From: Victivallales bacterium
GTDB lineage: Bacteria; Verrucomicrobiota; Lentisphaeria; Oligosphaerales; Oligosphaeraceae
Reading direction: 5' to 3'
DNA length: 5,401 bases
Assembly: GCA_017538465.1 (NCBI GenBank)
Contig: JAFYIW010000372.1
Location: 1 to 5,401 of the forward strand
Shown: one piece after another, positions 1-5,401 of the stretch
How positions within the stretch are numbered: position 1 is the first letter of the stretch
Layout: the number at the start of each line of letters is the position of its first letter
Notes under the pieces: generated by a model
Told to the model about the DNA's origin: nothing
Database searches by the model: none
Seen by the model: the letters and a program-made list of their open reading frames with translations, nothing else
Position numbers and translations under genes: made by a program

Positions 1-853
1 CCACCACCGACCCAGGCTGCAAGGTCTTTGCCAACTTCAATGCCGCCGCCACATTCGCGCCCGAACTGATGCCCACAAGAATGGCCTCCTCGCGGACTAG
101 GCGGCGGGTCATCGCCACCGCCTCCTCGGTCGAGATCTCCAGCTTGATGTCCGCGATCGACTCGTCAAAGAAGCCTGGATGGATGGTCGATGCCATGTGC
201 TTCATCCCCTCCAGACCGTGGAAAGGCGAATCTGGCTGCATCAGAACCGACTGCACCTGCGGATTTAAGTGCTTCAGGCCTCGACTGGTTCCCATGAACG
301 TTCCTGAGGTTCCCGTGCCCGCCACAAAATGCGTCACGCGGTGCTTCGTCTGCTCCCAGATTTCCACCGCTGTGCCGTTGAAATGCGCCTTCCAGTTCGC
401 GTCGTTGTTGTATTGGTCAGGGTAGAAGTACTTCTCTGGATGCTCGGCGACCAGCCGACGACATTCGTTGTATGCGCCGTCCGAACTCTCCAGCGGATCC
501 GTTTCGATAATTTCCGCGCCATAAAGCCTCATCAGCTTCTTGCGCTCCTCCGTCGCGTTCGCGGGAAGGCACAGAGTGACCCTGTATCCCAACGCGGCTC
601 CCAACGCGGCATATGCGATTCCCGTATTCCCGCTTGTCGCGTCGATGATGGTCTTGTCGTGCGTCAGCAGTCCGCGCTCAATCCCGTCCAAAATCATCGC
701 TTTTGCCGCACGGTCCTTCACCGAGCCCGTCGGATTGAAGTACTCCGCCTTCGCATACAATTCGACGCCGTCCAGCTCCCGGTTGATTGCGGGCAGCCGC
801 AACAGTGGCGTATTCCCCACCGAGTCAAATACCGTTTTTGCTGAATTTGTCAT
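1..853 (-). CDS. cysM: PLP-dependent cysteine synthase (CysK/CysM family), 3' end outside window
   Basis: Fold-type II PLP enzyme expected to replace the leaving group of an activated serine (O-acetylserine or O-phosphoserine) with sulfide or a sulfur carrier, giving cysteine in the cytoplasm. 284 codons are visible from the ATG at 853. The family usually has 300-325 residues, so roughly 20-40 are missing past the left edge. Visible motifs: GNTPLLRL (13-20), PTGSVKDRAA (41-50) with K46 as Schiff-base lysine, TSGNTGIA (73-80) for substrate and PLP binding, glycine-rich GTGTSGT (179-185) for the PLP phosphate, and GISSGAN (261-267). The stretch YGAEII...HFVAGTGTSGTFMGT and the later LEGMKHM resemble the Mycobacterium CysM-type branch more than classic CysK, which has IQGIGAG at the latter point. 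The sulfur donor cannot be told from sequence alone. A strong ribosome binding site supports the start. It is probably co-transcribed with the DUF1805 gene 43 bp upstream. The family call is firm; the symbol is tentative. Confidence 0.93.
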   Translation of the reverse strand, partial: MTNSAKTVFDSVGNTPLLRLPAINRELDGVELYAKAEYFNPTGSVKDRAAKAMILDGIERGLLTHDKTIIDATSGNTGIAYAALGAALGYRVTLCLPANATEERKKLMRLYGAEIIETDPLESSDGAYNECRRLVAEHPEKYFYPDQYNNDANWKAHFNGTAVEIWEQTKHRVTHFVAGTGTSGTFMGTSRGLKHLNPQVQSVLMQPDSPFHGLEGMKHMASTIHPGFFDESIADIKLEISTEEAVAMTRRLVREEAILVGISSGANVAAALKLAKTLQPGSVV

Positions 854-860
854 GCAATGA

Positions 861-868
861 CTTCCTTT
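861..868 (-). promoter_or_regulatory. Ribosome binding site of the cysteine synthase gene
   Basis: On the minus strand AAAGGAAG lies 7 nt before the ATG at 853, a good match to the anti-Shine-Dalgarno sequence at normal spacing. It fixes the start codon. The preceding bases (ATACAAAGGAA) closely match those before the DUF1805 start (ATACAAAGGGA). Confidence 0.8.
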
Positions 869-896
869 GTATTTCAAATTCGGTAGGAATGATTGT

Positions 897-1178
897 TCAA
901 ATCAGTTTCAGCAGTGCTTCCCCGCCGTTCATATCCGTGGTGACGCCCCTCGCGGCGGCGGCCGAAGACACCGCCTTCACTTTGGCGGTCAGCATCTCCT
1001 CGACATTCCTGACGCCAGAGACGATGACGACGGCATCACCGACTTTTTCAGCAGTTTCCAAGGAAAAATAGCCGCATCCAAGGAATCCATGGGGTGCCTT
1101 GACCAGCAGGATCACCGTGTTCTCCGTCGTGATGGAATGAACTTCAAGAAGACTTCCGTCGAGATTCACCGTTTCCAT
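897..1178 (-). CDS. DUF1805 (YunC-like) family protein
   Basis: A 93-residue soluble protein that I recognise as DUF1805, the family of Bacillus subtilis YunC and archaeal homologues, whose biochemical role is unknown. Matching features are the central KAPHGFLGCGYFSLETAEK segment (28-46, with Cys35 in GCGYF), the VSGVRNVEEMLTAKVKAVS segment (53-71) and the C-terminal AAARGVTTDMNGGEALLKL (74-92), close to the family ending GMTGREALLKM. There is no signal peptide or membrane segment. The start is set at ATG 1178 because a ribosome binding site lies directly before it. An in-frame TTG at 1241 would add 21 lysine-rich residues outside the domain. The gene lies 43 bp upstream of the cysteine synthase on the same strand, so the two are probably one operon. 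That makes a role in sulfur or cysteine metabolism plausible, but this is inferred from context only. Confidence 0.88.
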   Translation of the reverse strand: METVNLDGSLLEVHSITTENTVILLVKAPHGFLGCGYFSLETAEKVGDAVVIVSGVRNVEEMLTAKVKAVSSAAAARGVTTDMNGGEALLKLI

Positions 1179-1182
1179 TTTC

Positions 1183-1191
1183 TTTCCCTTT
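1183..1191 (-). promoter_or_regulatory. Ribosome binding site of the DUF1805 gene
   Basis: Minus-strand AAAGGGAAA has its GGG 7 nt before the ATG at 1178. This purine-rich site favours that ATG over the in-frame TTG at 1241. Confidence 0.65.
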
Positions 1192-1310
1192 GTATTGTTG
1201 AGGCGTTTCTTGCCAGTAAAAGTGGCCAGTTCCCCAGGCAAAGCAAGAATAACGGCCTACCAATCAAGCTCCATCAGAAATCCTTGGACAGATGCACCTG
1301 ACACCCACTA

Positions 1311-1341
1311 TTTTAAGACTACTAGATTAGTAGTATTAAAA
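1311..1341. promoter_or_regulatory. 31-bp imperfect palindrome, candidate operator
   Basis: Centred on base 1326. Thirteen of 15 base pairs are symmetrical. The core is ACTACTA-GAT-TAGTAGT (1318-1334), flanked by TTTTAA (1311-1316) and TTAAAA (1336-1341), with one mismatched pair between core and flank. It lies just downstream of the predicted -10 box of the DUF1805 unit, covering about +7 to +37, where a bound dimer would block transcription. The GACTA/TAGTC-like core in front of a cysteine gene recalls operators of Rrf2-family regulators (IscR, CymR), but I cannot assign the regulator. It could also act as an RNA hairpin in the leader. Confidence 0.55.
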
Positions 1342-1354
1342 AGTAAACATAATT

Positions 1355-1382
1355 AATATATACCACAATTCTGCCATGTCAA
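1355..1382 (-). promoter_or_regulatory. σ70-type promoter of the DUF1805-cysteine synthase unit
   Basis: On the minus strand the -35 box is TTGACA (1382 to 1377), a perfect consensus. A 16-nt spacer follows, then the -10 box TATATT (1360 to 1355), 5 of 6 consensus bases, in an AT-rich setting. It faces the DUF1805 gene and predicts a start near 1348. A 31-bp palindrome sits immediately downstream. Confidence 0.6.
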
Positions 1383-1689
1383 ATAAATACCATTAAAATA
1401 GTTGTCTTTTGATATTGAACACGAAATTCCATAATCTCGATGCAATACTTTCAAAACGGAAAACTCTGCCCATGATTGCCATTTCTTCTGTTTCCAAAAT
1501 GTACGAGGTGACCTCATGCCAAATTTTTTATAGCAGAAGCCAATTCGACATACTTGATTGGGTCGGTTTCGTGTTTTGGGGCTACCAGAGCCGGGGCGGA
1601 CAAATCTCGCAAAAACAGGCGAATTCAGGCTGGGATGACGGACAAATTCGATTCAAACGCTACATTAGGAATGAGCGTGGAAAAGCGGG
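1383..1689. other. Intergenic stretch with no recognisable gene
   Basis: About 300 bp between the DUF1805 promoter and the inverted repeat. The only sizeable reading frame (plus strand 1409-1693, 94 codons) has no recognisable domain and no ribosome binding site, and it runs into the hairpin. The left half is AT-rich; from about 1575 the base composition is more like that of the genes. Minor repeats are an 11-bp dyad GAGGTGACCTC (1505-1515) and two copies of CGGACAAAT (1597-1605 and 1639-1647). I see no tRNA, small RNA or mobile-element signature. Confidence 0.5.
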
Positions 1690-1761
1690 CTAGTAGTCTG
1701 TGTAACACAAAAACCGACAAAACAGGTCATTTTGTTGATTTCAAATTTTACAGACTCCTAG
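1690..1761. repeat. 72-bp nested inverted repeat (long hairpin)
   Basis: The outer arms CTAGTAGTCTGT (1690-1701) and ACAGACTCCTAG (1750-1761) pair at 11 of 12 positions. Inside them, CGACAAAA (1715-1722) and TTTTGTTG (1730-1737) form an 8-bp stem with one G-T wobble around the 7-nt loop CAGGTCA. The intervening bases form an AT-rich internal loop. Read as single strand, the whole folds into one extended hairpin. It could be a regulatory structure, a cruciform or a palindromic element. I see no direct repeats or transposase to suggest a mobile element, and no tail of T bases to suggest a terminator. Confidence 0.5.
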
Positions 1762-1777
1762 TGTTTTAAAAACACTA
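1759..1777. promoter_or_regulatory. 19-bp perfect palindrome, candidate operator of the hydrolase gene
   Basis: TAGTGTTTT-A-AAAACACTA has perfect 9-bp arms around a single central base and ends 42 bp before the hydrolase start codon. It overlaps the right end of the neighbouring long hairpin by three bases and the weak predicted -35 region. The position suits a repressor site. The binding protein is unknown. Confidence 0.5.
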
Positions 1778-1794
1778 CTTCACAGAAATATACT
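1765..1794 (+). promoter_or_regulatory. Possible promoter of the hydrolase gene
   Basis: TATACT (1789-1794) matches the -10 consensus at 5 of 6 bases. The best -35 candidate, TTTAAA (1765-1770) with an 18-nt spacer, is weak and lies inside the 19-bp palindrome. Predicted transcription would start near 1801, giving a leader of about 20 nt. Poor -35 agreement keeps this tentative. Confidence 0.3.
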
Positions 1795-1819
1795 CACTGA
1801 TTTCGTTTCCCAACCCATC

Positions 1820-2806
1820 ATGCCTCTCATCGAAAACTCCAGCTACAAGGCACCACCATATCCGTTGTGCTGCAGCCATGTCCAGACTATCCTGCCGTCC
1901 TATTTCCGGCATGAAAGCATCCCCGACCACTGGGAACGCGAAGAATTCCGCACCCCAGATGATGACGTTCTGCTATTGGACTGGGCACGCATCGGCTCAG
2001 ACCGTCTCGTGATCATAAGCCATGGTCTCTGCGGCAGTTCGCGTCGCCACTACGTGCTGTCCCTCGTCCACGCCCTCAACCAAGCGGGCTGGGACTGCCT
2101 CGCCTGGAATTTTCGAGGCACAGGAGATTCGCCGGGCACCAAGCTCAAGTTCACGACGCAGAACTCGACGGTGGAGCTGGACTGGCTGACGCGGCATGCG
2201 CTCGCCACCGGCGGCTATCGCCACATCGCCTTCTCCGGCTATAGCATGGGCGGCAATCTTTCTGCGCTCTACCTCTCACGGGAATCCTCGATGCTTCCGC
2301 CTGAAGTCTGCGGCGGCGCCGTTTTCTGCGCCACGACGGACATACTGTCGAGCAACCAGATGTTCCATAAAGGCATGGGCAAGCATTATGCCCGGCATTT
2401 CCTGAAGACTTTGGTCGCCATGATCAAGCGGAAGGCGGAGGAATTCCCCGGCGTGCTGGACACGGACGGCATTGAGGAGTTCACGACTTTCGAGGAGTTC
2501 GATGACCGGTTCACGGCTCCCCTACTTGGCTTTCGCGACCATGTGGAATATTACCGCACCGCCTCCGCCTGCCATTATTTTTCAGGTCTGAAGGTGCCGC
2601 TGCTCATGGTCGCGCCGAAAAACGATCCATTTCTCAAGGGAGAATGCTATCCCGTCGAGGAGGCCCGTAGGAACCCGAACCTCTTCCTTGAAATGCCTTC
2701 CAGCGGAGGACACTGCGGCTTCATCACCCTGGGCAAAGGCACCTGGTGGCCCGCTCGACGCACCGTCGAATTCCTTCGGCAATGCCTGGAAAGCCATTCC
2801 AATTAA
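1820..2806 (+). CDS. YheT/ABHD-type alpha/beta hydrolase
   Basis: A 328-residue serine hydrolase of the YheT family (UPF0017), related to eukaryotic ABHD1/2/3 and yeast Eht1/Eeb1, which act as esterases or acyltransferases on medium-chain acyl esters. The bacterial substrates are mostly unknown. The usual N-terminal mark CSHVQTILPSYFR (18-30, compare NPHLQT in relatives) is followed by the oxyanion-hole loop SHGLCGSS (67-74). The nucleophile elbow is GYSMGGN (140-146) with Ser142. GFRDHVEYYRTASA (237-250) is a family signature. The acid is Asp269 in KNDPF and the base is His298 in GGHCGF, so the catalytic triad is complete. Full length is normal for the family, and there is no signal peptide or clear membrane helix. 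No Shine-Dalgarno sequence precedes the ATG, so initiation may rely on a short AT-rich leader. Its stop is 15 bp from that of the convergent lipid-synthesis fusion gene. Family assignment is firm; substrate unknown. Confidence 0.92.
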   Translation: MPLIENSSYKAPPYPLCCSHVQTILPSYFRHESIPDHWEREEFRTPDDDVLLLDWARIGSDRLVIISHGLCGSSRRHYVLSLVHALNQAGWDCLAWNFRGTGDSPGTKLKFTTQNSTVELDWLTRHALATGGYRHIAFSGYSMGGNLSALYLSRESSMLPPEVCGGAVFCATTDILSSNQMFHKGMGKHYARHFLKTLVAMIKRKAEEFPGVLDTDGIEEFTTFEEFDDRFTAPLLGFRDHVEYYRTASACHYFSGLKVPLLMVAPKNDPFLKGECYPVEEARRNPNLFLEMPSSGGHCGFITLGKGTWWPARRTVEFLRQCLESHSN

Positions 2807-2821
2807 CAGCCCCCTAGCACC

Positions 2822-5311
2822 CTACCCCTTTTGCGAGAAGGCGGCGGTGATTTTATCAACGGTCTCCTGGCAGAGTTCGGCGGTCGTGCGGCCTGGGGAT
2901 GGATTGCAGGGCGGCAGGAAGGTGACCTTGACGGTCTTGCCGAGCGACGGGAAACGCTGGTTGCGCGGGAGGACGTCGAAGGCGCCGTCGATGAGTACAG
3001 GCACGATGGGCACGCCGGTCTCCACGGAAAGCTGTGCGAAGGTCGGGCGGAATTCGCAGAGGCGACCATCCATGCTGCGGGTTCCCTCGGGGAAGATGGC
3101 GACGGAGTTGCCCTGTTTGAGGGCCATGGAGAGTTTGCCGATGGACTGGCGCAGATCGCCGTTGATCTCCAGTGCGATCATATTGTGGCGTCTGGCGAAC
3201 CAGCGCGTGAAGGGACCGCTGATGAACTTGGAGATGACGTAGAAGTAGGTTTTCTTGAAGCGCTCCGCGTCGATGCCGGCGGCGAGATAGAGGCCGTCCA
3301 GCGAACTCTGGTGGTTGGGTGCGAAGATGACGGGGCCGTCGGGGATGTTCTCGCGCCCGCTGATGACGATTTTGGAGATGCAGCGGATATAGGCGAGCAT
3401 AAGCGCGCGGACGACGCCATGCGTCCAGGCGGGACGCGGAATTTGAACCTCCGCGGAGGACTCGTGACGCGTGACGGTTCCGGCGGCTTCCATCGCCTCG
3501 AAGGCCTCGGCCAAAGTACGAGCGGTGGGATACTTGGCGATCATCTCGACGGGCACCTCCATGTTGAGGGCGCCGCAGAGACTCGTCATCAGATTCATCT
3601 TGGCGAGGGAGTCCAGGTTCAGCTCCAGCTCGAAGTGCTCGTCGGGCTGGACGGTACGCCCCGCAATCTCCTCCAGGCAGTGGATGACCTTTCGGGCGAC
3701 GGGGGTGTCAGGCATCGGCTCGGCGGGTTTCGCCTCTTCCTGTGCCGCCCCGTCCTTGGAGTTGATCTGCTGGCGGATGACGTGGCGGCGCAGTTTACCC
3801 AGGCGGGTGCGTGGCAGAGGTTGTTCGCGCAAAACCACAGTGGCGATTCGCTTGTAGGAAGGCATCTCCTCGTTGTAGGGCTCGATGACCGAGTCCATGA
3901 TGGTCTGGCGGATGTTCAGGATGCCGCGCTTCGTCATGACCTCCTTGTCGGGGACGATGACGGCGGCGAGGATCTGCCCCAGCTCGGAGACGGCGCAGTC
4001 GGTGAAAAGGCCCTCCGAGTGCTGCATCAACTTGCGCTCCAGCTCGTCGGGGCTGATGTTCTTGCCGTTGCCGAGGATGATGAGTTCCTTGCTGCGTCCC
4101 GTCAGGAACAGGAAGCCGTCGTCGTCGATGTATCCTAGGTCGCCCGTGCGGAGCCAGCCGTCCTTGTCCATCACTCTGGCGGTCTCCTCGGGGAGGTGGT
4201 AGTAGCCCTTCATGATGTTCTTGCCGCGGATGAGGACCTCGCCGTCCTGGATTTTGACCTCGTTGCAGGGGACGGGGATGCCGGGCGAGCCGGGCTTGTG
4301 GCGTGTCGGCGGCGTGAAGGAGATCAGCGGCGCGGCCTCGGTCATGCCATAGCCTTCCAGCAGGTGGAAGCCGAGCCCGTAGAAGTCCTGCGTGACCTGC
4401 GGGTTGTTGGCGGCCCCGCCCGAGGAGATGTAGCGGAGGTGCCCGCCAAAGGCGTCCTGAACCTTCTTGAAGACCTTACGGGAAAGCCAGAGGGAATTGC
4501 AGCGGGAGGTGATCCAGAGCAGGCAGCGCGCGATGAACGAGGCGTTGATCTTCTGCAGGATGGAATTGCGGAAGAGCTCCACCAGGCGCGGCACGGCGAC
4601 GATGAAGGTGCACTGGTTGTCCTTGAGGGCCGCCATGATGTCGGGGCTGGTCATGCTCTGCGAGAAGACTGCCGTGGCGCCGATGGACATCGGCATGACG
4701 ACCGTCGCCATCAGCGGATAGGCGTGGTGAAGCGGAAGCAGCACCAGCACGCGGTCGTCGGGGATGAAGACCACAGTCTGCACGGTGCAGGCCTCGGTGT
4801 TGGCACGCAGGTTTCCGAAGGTCAGCATGACACCTTTCGGGTTGCCCGTGGTCCCCGAGGTGTAGATGATGAAGGCCAGCTCCTCGTCGGATGTCTCGAA
4901 CGCGGTGTCTTTGGCGACCGGCTCCGGCGAAATGTGTTCGCCAATCCTCTCAAGGCGCTTGACAGAACCCATGGCGGTCTTCATCAGCTTGGAGGCCGCC
5001 TGGAGCTTCGCCTCCGCGGCCGCGTCACAGAAGACCGCGGCGGGCGTGCAGTCATCCAGGATGTAGGCGATCTCCTCCGGCGTGGACATGAAGTCGATGG
5101 GGACGACGGTCGCCCCCGCATACCATGTCGAATACATGGCCATGACCCACTCCGGTGAGTTGGCGCCGATGATGGCGACATGGCACTTTTCGGGAATGAC
5201 GGCCTTCAAGGCCTTGCCCGTTCCGATGATGGTCTGCATCATCTGCGTGTAGTGAATCCTGCGCTGCCCGCAGACCAGCGCGGTTTTGTCAAAGTAGGTC
5301 AGCCACTTCAT
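2822..5311 (-). CDS. Fused acyl-ACP/acyl-CoA synthetase, acyl carrier domain and PlsC acyltransferase
   Basis: An 829-residue three-part protein. Residues about 1-520 form an ANL-family acyl-activating enzyme: P-loop YTSGTTGNPKG (150-160), EGYGMTEAAP (319-328), the RTGDLGYIDDDG hinge region (388-399) with GRSKELI, and a C-terminal PRTRLGKLRR holding the catalytic Lys506. Residues about 535-610 are a phosphopantetheine carrier domain with the attachment serine at 568 in LNLDSLAK. Residues about 625-829 are a PlsC/LPLAT acyltransferase with NHQSSLD (His667, Asp672, the HX4D motif), FPEGTRS (740-746) and VPIVPVLI. All key residues are present. The predicted role is to activate fatty acids with ATP, load them on its own carrier and esterify them to a lysophospholipid or glycerol phosphate at the inner membrane. 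It resembles E. coli Aas in function, but with reversed order and a built-in carrier. A GTG at 5347 would add 12 residues. ATG 5311 is preferred because the σ54 promoter starts transcription downstream of that GTG, a purine-rich GGGAAA (5318-5323) lies 6 nt before the ATG, and the domain begins at once. Confidence 0.92.
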   Translation of the reverse strand: MKWLTYFDKTALVCGQRRIHYTQMMQTIIGTGKALKAVIPEKCHVAIIGANSPEWVMAMYSTWYAGATVVPIDFMSTPEEIAYILDDCTPAAVFCDAAAEAKLQAASKLMKTAMGSVKRLERIGEHISPEPVAKDTAFETSDEELAFIIYTSGTTGNPKGVMLTFGNLRANTEACTVQTVVFIPDDRVLVLLPLHHAYPLMATVVMPMSIGATAVFSQSMTSPDIMAALKDNQCTFIVAVPRLVELFRNSILQKINASFIARCLLWITSRCNSLWLSRKVFKKVQDAFGGHLRYISSGGAANNPQVTQDFYGLGFHLLEGYGMTEAAPLISFTPPTRHKPGSPGIPVPCNEVKIQDGEVLIRGKNIMKGYYHLPEETARVMDKDGWLRTGDLGYIDDDGFLFLTGRSKELIILGNGKNISPDELERKLMQHSEGLFTDCAVSELGQILAAVIVPDKEVMTKRGILNIRQTIMDSVIEPYNEEMPSYKRIATVVLREQPLPRTRLGKLRRHVIRQQINSKDGAAQEEAKPAEPMPDTPVARKVIHCLEEIAGRTVQPDEHFELELNLDSLAKMNLMTSLCGALNMEVPVEMIAKYPTARTLAEAFEAMEAAGTVTRHESSAEVQIPRPAWTHGVVRALMLAYIRCISKIVISGRENIPDGPVIFAPNHQSSLDGLYLAAGIDAERFKKTYFYVISKFISGPFTRWFARRHNMIALEINGDLRQSIGKLSMALKQGNSVAIFPEGTRSMDGRLCEFRPTFAQLSVETGVPIVPVLIDGAFDVLPRNQRFPSLGKTVKVTFLPPCNPSPGRTTAELCQETVDKITAAFSQKG

Positions 5312-5317
5312 GGTACG

Positions 5318-5323
5318 TTTCCC
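5318..5323 (-). promoter_or_regulatory. Ribosome binding site deciding the start of the lipid fusion gene
   Basis: Minus-strand GGGAAA sits 6 nt before the ATG at 5311. A second AGGA (5332 to 5329) is 17 nt away and too far to be used for this start. The match is moderate. Confidence 0.4.
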
Positions 5324-5354
5324 AGTTGTCCTGAAATCTATTTTCACTATTTAA

Positions 5355-5371
5355 AGCAAAAAATGTGCCAA
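5355..5371 (-). promoter_or_regulatory. rpoN site: σ54 (RpoN) -24/-12 promoter of the lipid fusion gene
   Basis: On the minus strand TTGGCACATTTTTTGCT agrees with the consensus TTGGCACR-N4-TTGCW at every defined base. The invariant GG (5369-5368) and GC (5357-5356) are separated by exactly 10 nt, as σ54 holoenzyme requires. Predicted transcription starts near 5344, leaving a 33-nt leader to ATG 5311. σ54 promoters need an activator ATPase bound upstream. Only 30 bp upstream are visible, with a 14-bp imperfect dyad (5379-5392, 6 of 7 pairs) that is too close for a typical enhancer site. Confidence 0.72.
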
Positions 5372-5401
5372 AGGCAATCCGCCTCGACGCGGCATCTTGA
5401 A

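Larger units (their letters stand above)
1179..1348 (-). other. Predicted 5' leader of the DUF1805-cysteine synthase transcript
   Basis: If transcription starts about 7 nt past the -10 box, near 1348, the leader is about 170 nt, long for a simple mRNA. It carries the palindrome at 1311-1341 near its 5' end. A short possible stem closer to the gene pairs bases 1209-1214 with 1237-1242 (TTGCC with GGCAA, plus a wobble pair). I do not recognise any known riboswitch class, T-box or attenuator in it. The length depends entirely on the promoter prediction. Confidence 0.35.

Noticed and set aside
897..1241. Longer DUF1805 protein starting at TTG 1241
   Set aside because: The extra 21 residues lie outside the domain. 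ATG 1178 has a ribosome binding site at correct spacing.
1505..1515. GAGGTGACCTC dyad
   Set aside because: Five-base arms are common by chance, and it is not near either promoter.
1597..1647. Two copies of CGGACAAAT 42 bp apart
   Set aside because: Only two 9-base copies without similar flanks, so not an array and weak as a site pair.
1409..1693. 94-codon plus-strand frame in the central spacer
   Set aside because: No ribosome binding site or recognisable domain, AT-rich non-coding-like composition, and overlap with the inverted repeat.
1690..1761. Integron attC site or rho-independent terminator
   Set aside because: No GTTRRRY/RYYYAAC core sites for attC. No GC-rich stem followed by T bases for a terminator, and no gene ends here.
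2807..2821. Bidirectional terminator between the convergent genes
   Set aside because: The 15-bp gap is C-rich with no dyad or T run.
2831..4138. Long plus-strand open frames opposite the lipid fusion gene (also 4196-5158)
   Set aside because: They are antisense shadows of a GC-rich gene. The minus-strand frame has complete, ordered family motifs, while these have low-complexity Gly/Asp/Val-rich translations and no domain.
2822..5347. Lipid fusion protein starting at GTG 5347
   Set aside because: The predicted σ54 start (about 5344) lies downstream of this codon, and the 12 extra residues add nothing to the domain.

Overview
The window is bacterial chromosomal DNA with GC-rich genes and an AT-rich central spacer. 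It holds four protein-coding genes: two on the minus strand at the left, one on the plus strand in the middle, and one long minus-strand gene at the right. No mobile element, CRISPR array, rRNA or tRNA was seen. The organism cannot be fixed from this sequence. A σ54-type promoter, an Aas-like lipid fusion protein and good Shine-Dalgarno sites on some genes but none on another suggest a Gram-negative-type bacterium. A PVC-group anaerobe (Lentisphaerota, Verrucomicrobiota or Kiritimatiellota) is only my impression.

Left part (1-1382, minus strand): a two-gene unit. A 93-residue DUF1805 (YunC-like) protein is followed 43 bp later by a PLP-dependent cysteine synthase (CysK/CysM family) that runs off the left edge. 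Both have good ribosome binding sites. Upstream lies a near-consensus σ70-type promoter (TTGACA, 16 nt, TATATT). Just downstream of its predicted transcription start is a 31-bp imperfect palindrome that looks like a repressor operator.

Central spacer (1179-1819): no convincing gene. It contains the leader and promoter of the DUF1805 unit, about 300 bp with no recognisable content, then a nested hairpin-forming inverted repeat (1690-1761) that adjoins a 19-bp palindrome (1759-1777) just upstream of the plus-strand gene. The hairpin shares a 10-base word with the palindrome on the cysteine-synthase side.

Right part (1820-5401): a YheT/ABHD-type alpha/beta hydrolase (plus) converges, with only 15 bp between stop codons, on a long minus-strand gene. 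That gene encodes an acyl-activating enzyme, an acyl carrier protein and a PlsC acyltransferase in one chain. It has a textbook σ54 (-24/-12) promoter whose predicted start falls downstream of the longest possible start codon, so the ATG at 5311 is preferred. The hydrolase and the fusion protein could both act on acyl lipids (ester cleavage versus fatty-acid activation and re-esterification). That link is inferred from family membership and adjacency only.
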